From NCBI RefSeq assembly GCF_048544455.1, contig NC_133532.1:85577156-85641155 (forward strand): a stretch of 64,000 nt of DNA, read 5' to 3'. The notes under the pieces are model-generated. The model did no database searches, had not been told where the DNA came from, and saw nothing but the letters and a program-made list of their open reading frames with translations. Source of the stretch: Silene latifolia. Taxonomy: Eukaryota > Streptophyta > Magnoliopsida > Caryophyllales > Caryophyllaceae. Shown here piece by piece: positions 12,669-25,034 of this stretch; the first letter of the stretch is position 1; each line of letters opens with the position of its first letter. The translations under genes and the position numbers were made by a program.

Positions 12669-13000
12669 CCTGCTGCTGTTTCAAAAATAACAGGTCTTTT
12701 AAACCCTTCTTCCCTCATTCATTTTCATTTCTTCTACATTCAAACACTAACCACTACCCAAAAACCCTCATCCTCTACATCAACAAAACCAAATTTCCTC
12801 AACCAAATTCAACAAAATCAAATCCAAACTTCCACACAACAAAAATTAATCACTCCTTTTGCTACAACAATTGATTCAAACACCAAAATCTTCAACCTTT
12901 GAGTCGATTTTTAAGATACAAAGCAACATTCTTTCATCTTAAATCGATTTGGGCATAACTAAAAATTGGAGATTTCAATCTTTCTTTGGTGTAATCAAGA

Positions 13001-14596
13001 ATGGCAAGAACTAAAGGAGGCAACAAGGCACCCCCAAAGAAGACACTTTCAAAAAGGCAACAAACTCTTCAAGCAAAACAATTGTCAAAGGCATTGGTAG
13101 TCCATGAGGCAAGGTTGGAGGTTCAACAAGGTCCCCCTATGGAAGCTACAACATCAACAACTCCGGTCATTGAGAAATTATCCAATTATCCGGAGGTAAT
13201 TTTCACTTCCGACACTCATAGGGATAAATTTGTTCTCTTTGCTAAGAAGACCATTATGCCTACAAAATTTATTTGTGAAGATGCTTTGACAAAGTTGGGT
13301 GTTCTTGAACAAACCAAAACCTTCTTTGAGGCTATGGGATTGGGTAAATTGTTTACCATGAAAGAATTGACATACCCCTCCCTCACCTTGGAATTTTTGA
13401 GTTCCTTGAAAGTCACAAGGGTGGAAACTAGAACCCACATCGAGTTTCATCTTGCAAATTTTGATAGACGCATCACTTTTGGTGAATTGAGTAAAGATTT
13501 AGGCCTTAGCGATACCCCGAAATATACAAAGATCCCCGACAAGTATGACCCCGCTCCTCTTTGGGAGGCAATTTCGGGAAAGAAATTTGTGCGCTTTCAT
13601 GATTGTCGTGCTCTATTAGTCCACCATCCGGGCATTAGAGTGTGGAATAAGGTCATTGGGAATACTTTGATAGCAAGAAATGGCACTAATCATCTTACCA
13701 AGCTCGATTGTGTTCTTCTTGAGTCGGCATTGAACATAGGAAGGGAATATACTAAGCCATATAGTGCTCTAAGACTTTTGGTTGAAAGATGGCTTAATGT
13801 CGATTGTGGTAAAGAGGGCACCGCTTTCATTGTGAATGGAGGACTAGTTACCCATTTGGCCAAGCACTTTAACCCAAACTTCAACAAAGACAACACTTAT
13901 GTGGCGGTTAAAGGAGGCCATCTCATTGATATGGACACCATGATTCACAAGTTTAGGTGGGTCAAGCTTGATTCTCTTGACACCAAATATGGGTGGTTAA
14001 CCAATGAAGCTAGATCCTTCACATTGCCTTCAAAGATTTGCCGATTGAGTGTTCACTAACCAAACTACCTTCTTCCACTCTCCGAGGAGACCGAGTACAT
14101 TATTCAACAACAAAGAGGCGAGATTGACGAGCCCTCCTCCTCCATTGTCACACCACCCTACCCATTTGAGTATCACGAGTTCAAACCCAAGGATGTCAAG
14201 GTAGGAAATGATTACATGACTCTACTCATGAGGGAAATGCATAAGCAAGCTTACAATGATAGAGTGGATGCTTACAAGGCCCAATATCCGCCCCTCCTAC
14301 ATCTAGCTAGGCAAGGACTTCTTGATCCATCATGTCCTTTGCCTAGTTGGGCGGATAGGGAAGTTTTCTTTCCAAGCACCTCTAGTGGTGGAAGACCGGG
14401 TGGAGAGGAGAATGTTGATGGTGAGGGTGTTGATGAAGAAGGTGAAGAAGAAGAGGTTCAAGAAAGTGTTCAAGAAGAAGAAGCTCAAGCAGAGAAAGAA
14501 GAAAGTGAGGAAGAGCAAGGAAGTTAAAGTGGGAGTGGAGATGATTCCACATCTATGGAGGAAGATGATGATAATGATGATATGATGGAGGATTAG
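13001..14596 (+). pseudogene. Element A ORF1 (plant-transposon-protein type), two premature stops
   Basis: One frame from ATG 13001 (MARTKGG, matching C) to TAG 14594-14596, with in-frame stops at 14057 (TAA) and 14525 (TAA). The protein starts with a basic K/R/Q-rich stretch, then a globular core with PSLTLEFLSSLKV, ALLVHHPGIRVW, LESALNIGRE, LLVERWLNVDCG and NGGLVTHLAKHF. It ends in a Glu/Asp-rich tail. The core matches ORF1 of C closely and those of B, H1 and H2 more distantly. I take it for the putative plant transposon protein domain (Pfam Transposase_32 type) common in Athila-like elements, in the position of the env-like ORF. Its role is unknown; basic head and acidic tail allow a nucleic-acid or chromatin role. 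Confidence 0.85.
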
Positions 14597-16576
14597 CAAA
14601 CCTTGGAGGCTCCTACATTCTTTCACCCCTGTTATGGTTTGTCTACTTCTTTTGTTTTCTTTATTTTATTTTGATCATTTGTTTGTGGAGTCCTAGCAAC
14701 ATAGAGGACTAACACCTTGGCTTCATTAAGGTGTTCATTTTTATTGTTCCCAACTTGTAAAATCCAAAATGACAATTTGTAGTTTCATGCATTGAATTCC
14801 ATGTGCATGAACTACCCCGAAATTCAAGACGTTAGAAATCATGTCTATTTTGGTTTGGGGAAGTCCATGCATATGCATCGGGAGCTAATTTAAATTATGC
14901 TCTCCGCCATAACAAAAACACATGCATCATGTAGTGTAGCATAGTATAGTTTGCATTTAGTTTAGAAATCATGCATCATGCTTGCTTAATTTCCTATCGT
15001 ATTGACCATTGAGGACAATGCCCATACTAGTGTGGAGATGGTAAATTCTAACTTGAATTTTATTCAAAAATCCAAAAACAAATCAAAAATTTCGAAAAAT
15101 CCAAAAAAATTGAAAAATTGAAAAAAATCAAAAACATGTTCATTTCCTTTTTAGTGTAATCTTGTATATATTGTTGTATATATTGTGTTTGTTCATCCTT
15201 GTTCACATTGATTGACTACGCCACATCCGAGACATGAGGATATTGAAGACCGCATGGTATGATCTTTCCAATCTCCTTTTTCCTCTTTATGTTAATGACT
15301 ATGTGGCTTTATTTTGATTGATGCGGTAAAAACAATGTGAATTTAGGATTGCATTTAGTTTATATGACATAATAGTTGGTAGAAGCATATGCATTAGGAT
15401 GTATATATGTTAGTTGTATCATGGCATGTAGTTTGCATGTTAGAAAAATTTTGTGAAACCATCTATATGGGAAACTTGACAAGTGTATATAGGCCCTAGT
15501 AGATGCTTTTTCTTCTTAAAACTCTGCTTGTTAGAATACTTGTAAAACACCCTAGGATGTGTCATGCTAGTATCCTTTGACCCATGGATTAAGGCCTAGT
15601 CAAGAATACCTTGTGGTGTGATAACTCCTTGGCTACCGTTTATTCCAAGGTGACCCTTGAAACCATGCAACTATCATTCATCCATGTTCTACCATACATT
15701 TTGTCATCAAAGGGAATGGCACAAAAAAGAAATTGTTCAAATTTGAGTTCAAGAAATGAAAAGAAATTGAAAAAAGTTTGCAAAATGCATCAAAAGAAAA
15801 GAGGAGTAACAAAAATGAAAACTCCTATGCTTCAAAAATAAGCACCCTCACTACATATAGGGTGACTTTGAAAATGTTCAAAAGAAAATGCAAAAAGTTG
15901 AAAAATTGTCAAGTATTGAAATGCCAAAAATCAAAAGAAATGGCAAGAAATTGTTCTCAAATGTTATATGCCACAAGAAATTGGGGGGGGGGGGAAACAA
16001 ACAACAAACCAAACTCCCAAAATGAAACTCAAATACTATTGATCCCTTATCCATCGTATCCACTTTTATGCATGGTAGAGAGGGGACGACCCTTCTTCTT
16101 GTCTAGGCAAGAGGGGGAATTCCGCGATCCTCCAGTGTTTCTAACACCATAGGAAGTCTACTCTTGACAAAAGCATTTAACGATTGAGGACAAAGGTACT
16201 CTAGCTTGACACAACTTGGAGGTGATTTATTGGTATCCTTCTAGGCTTAGTAGTTTGAAGAAATCGTATCTATGAAGGAGTGTGTACCCTTGAATTGCTT
16301 CCCCTTTAGATAATTTCCGCCACTTAGATGAGGAAAGTGGCTATTCTTTTGTAGATGCATCCATTACTTGATTTTGTGTGCTTTAATGATTGGATGTGTC
16401 GCCATTTTAGCAAGACCCACCTTGCCTTGCAAGAAGGCATCCTACCTCATGGTTGTCTTGTTGTGAGTTGAAGGGGCGGAGTGAGACCCGCTAATTGTCT
16501 CATGTCGGCTATATTAGTAGGATAGTTTAAATAAGGGTCCTAGTTTTGTCACCTCTTTACTCGGGACGAGCAAAGG
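14597..16576 (+). other. Element A 3' untranslated region
   Basis: About 2 kb without a credible gene. It holds A-rich low complexity (15060-15140), a 12-G run (15983-15994) and sequence conserved with the corresponding part of C (44943-46870). The small open frames at 15611-16152 lack conservation as proteins. Confidence 0.75.
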
Positions 16577-16593
16577 TTCGGTTTGGGGATATT
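16577..16593 (+). other. Element A polypurine tract
   Basis: GTTCGGTTTGGGGATAT-like tract immediately before the TGATGTGACC start of the 3' LTR. It would prime plus-strand synthesis. Element B has the related TTTGGTTTGGGGAGATT. Confidence 0.7.
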
Positions 16594-16966
16594 TGATGTG
16601 ACCATTATTTGAGCATATTTAGTGCCCGAATTAGCCCCGTTCCTATGCTTTTTAGTGCGTATTTGGGTCATTTACTATCTTTAGTCCTTTGTTTTGCATA
16701 TTATTTGAGGTTTTGTTTCCTTGGTAGGAGAGGAGTGCAAACCTTGCATTTTCATGGCAAAATAGAGCTAAATTGATCGAATCTAATGACCAAGCATCAA
16801 AGAGAAGACAAGACTAGTAGGCCTTTGTACATATTATAGTAGATGGGCAATGATGAAGAGATCCTTGCATCCCCGACTAAATCCCGGAGGATTATTGGAA
16901 GAAGAGAGGAAGAAAAGAAGAAAAGAAAGGCTGGGACGAGATCCGCTCGTCCAGCCATAAAGACGC
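16594..16966 (+). repeat. Element A 3' LTR, first part
   Basis: Matches 7240-7612 of the 5' LTR. It is cut at 16966 by element E, whose GACGC target duplication (16962-16966) lies inside one of the array words. Confidence 0.93.
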
Positions 16967-18270
16967 TGTTGGGAAATGTGTCCTCAACAATAGTGCGATC
17001 ATATGATTTAAATATCATTATTAAATCTCATTTCAAGAATACGGAAGGGATGATACATTACATATATAGTCAACTGGTCCACACATATCGGTAATGATTG
17101 GTGGCTAGAGTTTGACATTCTTGTCGTGCGGCAGTGGTGATCGATTGATCCTTGAGGTCACACCTAAAGGACGATTCCCTTAATTGAAAAGGTTAATTAG
17201 TTGTATACCGTCTGATTAATTAATTCCTTAAAATTGAACAATTCGATTTGTGAGAGAGAATATTGATATCTTATTGTAATGGGATTAAATAAGATTTATT
17301 TTAGTAATAAAATGCTTTGTTGCTAAAATTATTTATTGTTTGAGAAACAATAAAGATAAAAATGAATGGTTAATTATAATTACAAGAAGTTGTGAATTAT
17401 AACTATATGACCCATTTTATTTATGTGATCAAGTATCACTTGTCAATTTGTTGTATGTAATTTAATTAATTCATGAAATGATATTTATGTGATAAATATG
17501 CATTAAATTAATTAATAACATGTATCATACTACATGTGACATGTTGTGTGACAAATGACAAATTGACAAAATAAAATGGTAGTCCATTTTAAGTAATGGA
17601 CCGAAAATGGAGGGTGTGTTAGTGGGTTTTGGTTGTTTTATTTTAATTGATAAAATAAACATAATGATGCCTACCTACAATTAGTCTTACACATCTTACA
17701 CGCCTACTATTTTTTAGAAGAGTAAAAGAAAAAGAAATGATGCCATTTGAGGCTCTAAAAACCGTGACACTCCCTCTCTTTATGGGTTGTTGGTTCTTTT
17801 CTTTTATTTTTTACACTACCATTCAATTAACATGCAAGTGTTCATGAATATTCTCTCTTCTCTCTCTTTAATCTTCATCAAAAAGATGAGATTTTAATCC
17901 AAATTGTTCATGTAAGATTACTAATTTTATCAAAGTAATATATGAGTATTAGTAATCAAATTTAAGGTAAACTACAATACAAACATCTAGTACATGTTTA
18001 TTTGTGGGATTAAGGGATTGTCTTGGGTGCTACTAATTGGAGAATCTCTACTTTGGGATTTTTGTATGTTCATCCATTATTGGATAGCTCAAGAACTAAC
18101 AAGAAGGAGATCTTGTTGGTGCCCTATATGACCGAATTTCATATGGTGAGAAAATGTTTTCTTATCTTCTTTTATTTTAGTTTGCATGCATAAAATCCAA
18201 CTTTAATTTTATGACAAATTAAATTAAAACATATATGAGTATGTATGTATATAGATCTACTTTTCCTTCA
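16967..18270 (+). repeat. Element E 5' LTR
   Basis: About 99% identical by eye to 35720-37027. It is AT-rich with no motif array. The ends TGTTGG...TTCA abut the array of A on the left and a primer site on the right. Confidence 0.93.
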
Positions 18271-18272
18271 AT

Positions 18273-18285
18273 TGGTATCAGAGCC
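18273..18285 (+). other. Primer-binding site of element E (tRNA-Met type)
   Basis: TGGTATCAGAGCC, two bases after the LTR, the usual copia primer site complementary to initiator tRNA-Met. Confidence 0.9.
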
Positions 18286-20108
18286 ACGGTTGTTTGCATG
18301 CAAATCGGTTAAAAGTTTTTCCGAGTTATAAGAATAACATATAAAACTTATAAAATTTGTGTTATTATGATATATCACGAAATTAATTCATGCATGTTAA
18401 TATTTCTGGTCCTAAAATATTTTAGGATATTTTGGTTAATTTTACGGATTTTTATTGTTCATATTTTACAATAATGGCATTTAAATATGATTTTATGAGT
18501 AAAAATGTCATTTTTGGACGAAAATTAGCTATACTTCAAATTTTCCCTTGATTTTTGGATATGTTGTCACATATATTATTTTGAGATAACCTGTAAATTT
18601 TCATAATTTTTGGACTTGTTATGCTCGAAAAATGGATTTTTCATTATTAAATTCGGAATTAAGTGAAAAATAGGTTAATATGAGTTAAATTTCGAATCTG
18701 GTCATAGAAAATTAATATGTTGTCACATGCAATTTTATAAGATGTGTGTAAAATAATTGGCTATAAAGAAGTCTTTTTGCATGATTTATGGATTTTTGAA
18801 GAAAAATAGCATAAATAGTGACATTATTAGTGGAAAATTAATAAAACATAATCTATGACTTAGGAAAAACGTCTAATGTTGCATTTTATTATCTTTTTCA
18901 GATCTAAAATTGAAAATTTAATGAAAATAATTTTTCTATGTTTTATGATTATTTTATTAAAAAAAACCGATAAACCGCAACATTGTTTTTCCGGAAAAAT
19001 TTCGAAATTTTTAACCTAAGATTTTGAACATTATGAGTGTCATGGTAATTTTCCAGAATATTCATGAGTTTAAATTTCAAATTTTGAATTTATTTGAAAT
19101 TTTGTGATTTATTTGAAGTTTATAGCTTATTTTTGTAATTTTTGGTCCATTTATGAACAAATTTATAAAATATGGGTTAATTATGGTCAAATTATTAGTG
19201 AAGACTAAATTTTGAGTCCTAAGAGGTTAGGGTAATTAACTTATGCATAAATATGAGTTTATGTATTTTTGTGATTATAAAAATGTTGAAATCACGTAAA
19301 TCCGTAAAAACCGAGTAATATACGATATTGGCTAATTAAAGGCGATTTAGCATAAAATTGAGCATGTTCATACATATTATATTGCTGCATTTTTCTTTAT
19401 GATTGTCATAATTTTAATTTATGTAATTTTGAATTATGTAATTTTACTTAGTATGGCCTTAGATTTTAATTGGTATTTCCCGAAATGTATGGGAATATCG
19501 ATTCGGTTGTAATTTTATTGTGATCTCGTATCACCGTTTTGTAATTTAATAGATTTATTTTTATTTTAGTTACAAATGTATAATAGGAAATTATGTAATT
19601 TATTATGTAATTTTATTCATTCCGGAGTTCCCAAAGACGGATTTCTTCAAGAATGGCGATACATAAAGATGGTGTTACCTCGAGATGCGTGTCACAACCG
19701 AAGTTCAAGGGACCAATGGAGTTGGTTTCCGAATATGTAATAGTTAAATAGTTTTTCTATTTTAGGAAAGGCCATACTAGGATTTATTTATTTTTATGCT
19801 TGCATTTTATTTTATGTCGCATGCATCGCTAAATCGCCATAACTAAAACATGCATTGTCTTTTTATCGAGTTTTTCGACCGTGTCAATTATAATTATCGT
19901 AGTTCACCGCTTTAGTTCACTTAAAACGTGATAGATAATAAATTGGCATGACCTCTCGCTAAAACAATTAATTGAGACATAGCCTTACCAAATAGTAGAA
20001 ACCATGAAAACCTATTTCGCGAGGGAGTGCGCTCGGCCCCACCGGGGTACAAACCTTGTTACGTAGGGGAAGTGGGTGATAAATGTCTATCCACCGAATT
20101 CATGTTGA

Positions 20109-20375
20109 TAAAGGTTGCATCGGCTACCCCGTGCCTAAGTTAATGTGGGTTTGGATAATGGACACATTTATTCGAAATTTGGATTGAACTCAACAAAAGT
20201 AATTGATAAGGGTTGCATCGGCTACCCCGTGCCCTTGTTGATGTGTTTTGGGCTATAGATAAACATTAGAGTAAGTTTATCGACCAAGAGTTCTAAAAGT
20301 AGAATCGATTAAAAAGTTAATCTACCGAGTTATATTGATGAAGGTTGCATCGGCTACCCCGTGCCTAAGTTGATA
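20109..20375. repeat. Three copies of a GGTTGCATCGGCTACCCCGTGCC block in element E
   Basis: GGTTGCATCGGCTACCCCGT, followed by GCC, occurs near 20113, 20211 and 20343, each preceded by TTGATAA/TTGATGAA-like sequence and followed by a TTGATGTG- or TTAATGTG-like sequence. Confidence 0.85.
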
Positions 20376-22210
20376 TGAATTTGGGTCTTGGAATCATTTA
20401 TCATAGTTGGGTAGAGGTCACTATGTAAATGCTTTACTTGTTATTTACAAGTATTAATATAACGATAAATGTTTTGTTTTCACTATTCCGTTATTATATT
20501 GTTCTATTTCTTTACCACAATTCATATACGATATCATTTCGATTTTGATACAAATCTCCATTAAAACATCGTAACTAAAGACAAAATTTGAATTTGCTTC
20601 TAAAACCTCATATGAACCATTGCTAAGGATCTCTTGTAAAGAGTATAGATTAAAGTTATTCATTATCAAATAGGTTTTTGATTCTTGACTAACACATCTA
20701 CTTACAATGGATTGTTTTTCATGTACTTAAATGAATTAAGTACCTTGAAGCGATAAATTGTTTTGGTAATTAGTTTTGTCGAGTTAAGTAATTGACCAAA
20801 ATAACGCAACCACTTCAAAGAAAGTTTTAAGACCAAAACGAACAAATGAAGAGTGATCTTCGTGAATTCAATTTTGCTTCTCAAAGCAAAGACTCATTGA
20901 AATAAGTGGGAGCATTCTCTTAAACTGTTAAGATGAGGACGAGGTTCAAGAAGTAAATGGAATTGATACAAGGTAATGTTAAAGGTAAAGTTGTTGAGAA
21001 TGACGATACTAAACCTATCAATTCCGACCGATAAAGTTTCCATTATCCTAAATGTTGGACACAAGAAAGGAAACTACCCCAAATTATTGAAGAATCAACA
21101 AGTTAGTTGTGGGACATCTAATGGGACCTTCTTCGTTAAATGTTTATTTGATTAAACATAAATTTTGCTAGTATTACTTCGTCAATATTAGAAACCGGTG
21201 GTGGTTTTCATCATTATGTTTGATACATAGGATGATTAGAATATGACGACTAGCAACAATGAAGTCAAGAGATAGAGTCATTGTGTACTAAATCTAGTTT
21301 TCGGGTTTCGAGTTGTACTTAATTGTGACTATTAAGTACATAAACTCTAAATAAGAATACAATTTGTTATAGATACAAAAGAGGTTTCACTTTTGTGACC
21401 CTATACACCATGATTTGATGTATGGCTAGCCCATCATCAAGGTGATTATATTCTAAACCAAACTAGAATAATATATCATGAAGATGATGCTAGACTCAAG
21501 TTGGTAACCCAAGATTAAACCTTAAAATTTTGGAATAATGAACGCAAAGAGTTAACGAGTACTCTTGAAACCATTAGATTGTTAATGGTATATGCGTATC
21601 TTGTATTCAAAGCAAGATGTATCGTGCCTTTTGGTTGAAAAGGAGATCGAGGTTATAAATCATTGATCCATAATAGGTTGATCATTCTCTTTTACCAACG
21701 ATTTAAGTTGACGCTAGTGTGTTCACTTAATAAGGTAAATAGAGAAATCTTTGAAGAAGTTCAAGAGTTCAAGGAATCACGATTTAGTCGTGATGGGATT
21801 ATCAAAGTGAAGACTTTGATATAAGCCAAGGAAATGTGATATAGTATCACAAGTTAATCTCTCTTAGCACGCATTATGAAATAATGTGTGGATGGATAAG
21901 AAATCAAATGCTATTCGATATGGTTTGGACTTCAATCAAGTTACTTTGAGTTACTTGATCCTTTTGGGGATTTTATCATTTTTGTCTAAATTATTTTTCC
22001 ACTAAATCGAATCATATGAGATATGAAATGGTAAGAGTACCATGGTTGTAAGTTTTCACAAGAAACAAATGCTCATTTTTCCCTTTTTCAATTATCACGA
22101 GTACACCGGGTTTGTGGCTCGTGAAGCTGTCTTTCTAAAATACAAGTTTATTTCTAGAAGACAGAGTGGGAGAAAATTATTCAAGAGCCACAAAGAATGA
22201 GCCACAAAGA

Positions 22211-22318
22211 ATGTTATGTCGCAAGAAACTGGTCTTTCTTGGCTACATGAGACGTTTTGTGTAAATGTTATGTCGCAAGAAACTGGTCTTTCTTGGCTAC
22301 ATGAGACGTTTTGTGTAA
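22211..22318. repeat. Perfect 54-bp tandem duplication in element E
   Basis: The unit starting ATGTTATGTCGCAAG is repeated at 22211-22264 and 22265-22318. A shorter 14-bp GAGCCACAAAGAAT duplication lies just upstream. Confidence 0.9.
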
Positions 22319-22539
22319 AAAAATTGTTTCTTTAAAACCTAGGAGGTTAAATTCGTCACTTGTCAAAAATGATGAATTCATGCTACTTTTAAGAAAGTAA
22401 AGAGCTTATAACTTACAAAAGAAATTGTTTGATTCAAGTTGATTACTTCTAGAAAGTAATGAACATATGACTTACATAAGAGTGTTTAAAGTCACAACTC
22501 AATACAAGGCTTAGAGCCATGAAAATCCGAAACGAAAGG

Positions 22540-22960
22540 GCTTGATTAGTGACAAAGGGTCTTGCACTAATAAAGAGATATTTCAATGCAAGATTAGTTG
22601 CAAAGGGTTTTGCACTAATTGAAATGATTAAGTCTATTTGGATCTTCTTAAGGATTGTGTTTCATTATGAGGATATGCATACAGCAAGTGAATCTAAAGC
22701 CCACTTCTTCAAAAGAAGGAATATATTCAATACATGTCATGAGTTTTATAGATTCTTGCAATCCTAAGATAATGTGCAACTTAAGAGATGGTCTTAAGTA
22801 GGACATCAATAAGTTGGAATCAACATTTTTGATCATGTGATAAAACATTTCTCGATAAGTCAAGAAGTTGTGTTTATACATGGAGTTTAGTGGGAGTTAC
22901 GGAAATTTTAATTAGTCCGATATGTGGATGACATATTGATCATTGAGAATGATTTAAGAC
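22540..22960 (+). pseudogene. Remnant of copia reverse transcriptase in element E
   Basis: Translation near 22580-22620 gives FNARLVAKGFAL, resembling the copia RT segment KARLVAKGFTQ (seen intact in D near 60165). At 22915-22956 it gives RYVDDILIIEND, resembling the catalytic YVDDILLIGND of D. Between them, frames are broken by stops and shifts and the spacing is shorter than in a complete RT. Clearly non-functional. The two motifs in order support the call. Confidence 0.7.
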
Positions 22961-23499
22961 TTTTGGAGTATTATAATACATCTTGAATATCCAGATTTAT
23001 GAAGATAAATCCACATGATATTAGCGTCAGTAAGAAGTCTTATGTTGATAAGATTCATGACTAGTTCAATTAAATTGAACATATTTGATTGATTCCATTT
23101 GCTTCCGCTGCCGGATCAATTAAATGAAACATGATGTATAACACTTCATATACTTTGAGTATGATGAATTGTTTTCAAAATCGAATTTAAGTAATCTTTA
23201 CCAAGTAAGCCATAAAGATTACCCTTAAGTGCTTGCAGAAGCATTAAGGAAGTAAAGCAAAGTGTTTATGATGCAATATTGTGTAAGGGTGTTACACAAG
23301 TGACAATTGACAATTGAGATTGTGCATGGTTTCCGACAAAACCATAATCAAAACATATTAGGATGGTTAAGATACCATTGTGGCTATGATATTTAAAAAA
23401 AAATAGATTTTCTAGAATCGTTCTAGGCAATAAAGAACATTGAGAAATGTTTACAACGGAAATTGAGTACACTTGCAATCATGAGATGTGCAAGAAGGA

Positions 23500-25014
23500 T
23501 GACACGTCTGTCGCGTACCTGTCAAAAATAAAACCTAACGGTCTCAACTAAATATGTAGTAGAGGCAGTCGAGTATCGAATCCACAGGGAGGAATGTAAC
23601 TACAGCTATCTATTTTTAATTCTAAGGTAACAATTGGGTTTGATTAATTTTTGGTTCTAAACTACGGAGTAAAAGGAAGAGAAGCAAAGAAGAAAGCAGA
23701 TAGGCAAGAAGACGATTTAAACTATCAATAAGAGGGAGACATGTCGGGAACTCGGTTCACTACGGTAGTACAACAACTTAGCAGTAAATGACTCAGACGA
23801 ACTAATGCGAGACGGATATTAGAAGGTCCTTTCGGTCCACTTCCCACCCTAAAATACCACTAACTTAACTTTCGTCCTCATTAGGGCAGTCTACTGTTTA
23901 TAGCAGGCCTATTTAATCCAATCTTTCGATCCAGGACTAAATGTAGCCAGATTAATGGGTGACATAGAAGCGTGCACTCAACTAGGTCGGGGATCACAGT
24001 TATATTGCTATAGTGACAGAGTCTCTTAACCAATTCGTCTAATTCATTCACTACGTTGTCATTATTCTACCGCAGATCCCCTAATCCCAACATGAAGGGA
24101 GATTAGCTACTCATGTCTATTGATAAACTAACGGATGTAAATTTCAATGAAAACATAGCGAAATAATAATAAAAAGCAATGATAATAATTAGGGCAAGAA
24201 GGAATAAAAACAATAACATAAAACAGGAATTAAAACAACAAAGGAAGGTTAATTATTATTAAAAAGGGAAAGAGAATTACAATCCGAGAAATTCCGGCGT
24301 AAAGAACGAAGTCCGATCAAAGCAATCCAACGTTGAAAAGTAACAGTAGGCTAATGTGAAGGAATAAAGATAAAAAGAGAGTGAAACAGATGATAAGAGT
24401 GTAAAAATCGTAAAAAGGATGACTAATAACCTAGTTAAACATAGGTTATATAGCCGAAAAGTCTAAGTGTTTATGCGGAAAAATACTAAAACACGGACTA
24501 ATTAAAGCCCACAGACGAAATCTTCTCGATCGAGTAGGCAAACCCACTCGATCGACCATCAGCTCAGCAGAAACTCCTCGATCGACCAGCAGGGTTCTCG
24601 ATCGAGGACCAGAACAAAGGCAGCTTACTCGATCGAGTAAGGAGTAACTCGATCGAGGACTTGGGATGCTTAGGGACCACTCGATCGTCCTATAACTGCT
24701 CGATAGACCACCTGTTAACTCGATAGACCACTTGGGTCTTCAATTCAGCTCACGTCTTCACCCAAACGCTTCGTAATGCGTGCAACGACACTTCAAGTGC
24801 AGCATCTCACTCTGGGACAATCCCGTCTCCTCTAAATGCATACAAAAAGGACGAAATGGAGCATGGTTTCGCTACTTCCGCGATTATCCCTACAAAAAGG
24901 ACAAAATACACCAAAGTAGCCAATTCGGGGCAAAATACTATAAAAACAGTATATAAATGCATGGAAATACGTCTTTGAAATAGGCTAAAAAGACTATACA
25001 TTAGGCACGTATCA
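23500..25014 (-). repeat. Element B 3' LTR
   Basis: 1515 bp, near-identical to 33161-34674 with a few small clustered differences. On the minus strand: U3 with nine palindrome words, a TATATAA-like box near 24450, then the downstream part ending GACGTGTCA. Confidence 0.94.
24525..24728. promoter_or_regulatory. CTCGATCGAG array in element B U3
   Basis: Nine copies of CTCGATCGAG or one/two-base variants (CTCGATCGAC, CTCGATCGTC, CTCGATAGAC) start at 24525, 24547, 24577, 24597, 24628, 24648, 24680, 24699 and 24719. Steps are 22, 30, 20, 31, 20, 32, 19 and 20 bp. Spacer sequences are unrelated. On the minus strand the array ends about 70 bp upstream of the TATATAA-like box. Confidence 0.75.
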
Positions 25015-25034
25015 AATCTCCCCAAACCAAACCT
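25015..25034 (-). other. Element B polypurine tract
   Basis: On the minus strand, GGTTTGGTTTGGGGAGATT directly precedes the TGATACG start of the 3' LTR. Confidence 0.8.

Larger units (their letters stand above)
18286..22539 (+). other. Element E leader and decayed gag/pol region
   Basis: AT-rich sequence with no credible open frame. Recognisable: a block near 19760 (TAGGAAAGGCCATACTAGG) also found in D near 56815; three dispersed copies of a 27-bp block; and a 54-bp tandem duplication at 22211-22318. The rest appears to be eroded gag, protease and integrase sequence that I cannot align by eye. Confidence 0.5.

Noticed and set aside
18273-18285. tRNA-like sequence TGGTATCAGAGCC
   Set aside because: It is the primer-binding site next to an LTR; no tRNA gene fold surrounds it. 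The same holds at 41083 and 55515.
24525-24728. CRISPR-like appearance of regularly spaced repeats
   Set aside because: Words are only 10 bp, degenerate, in a plant retrotransposon LTR; spacing is too short and there are no cas genes.
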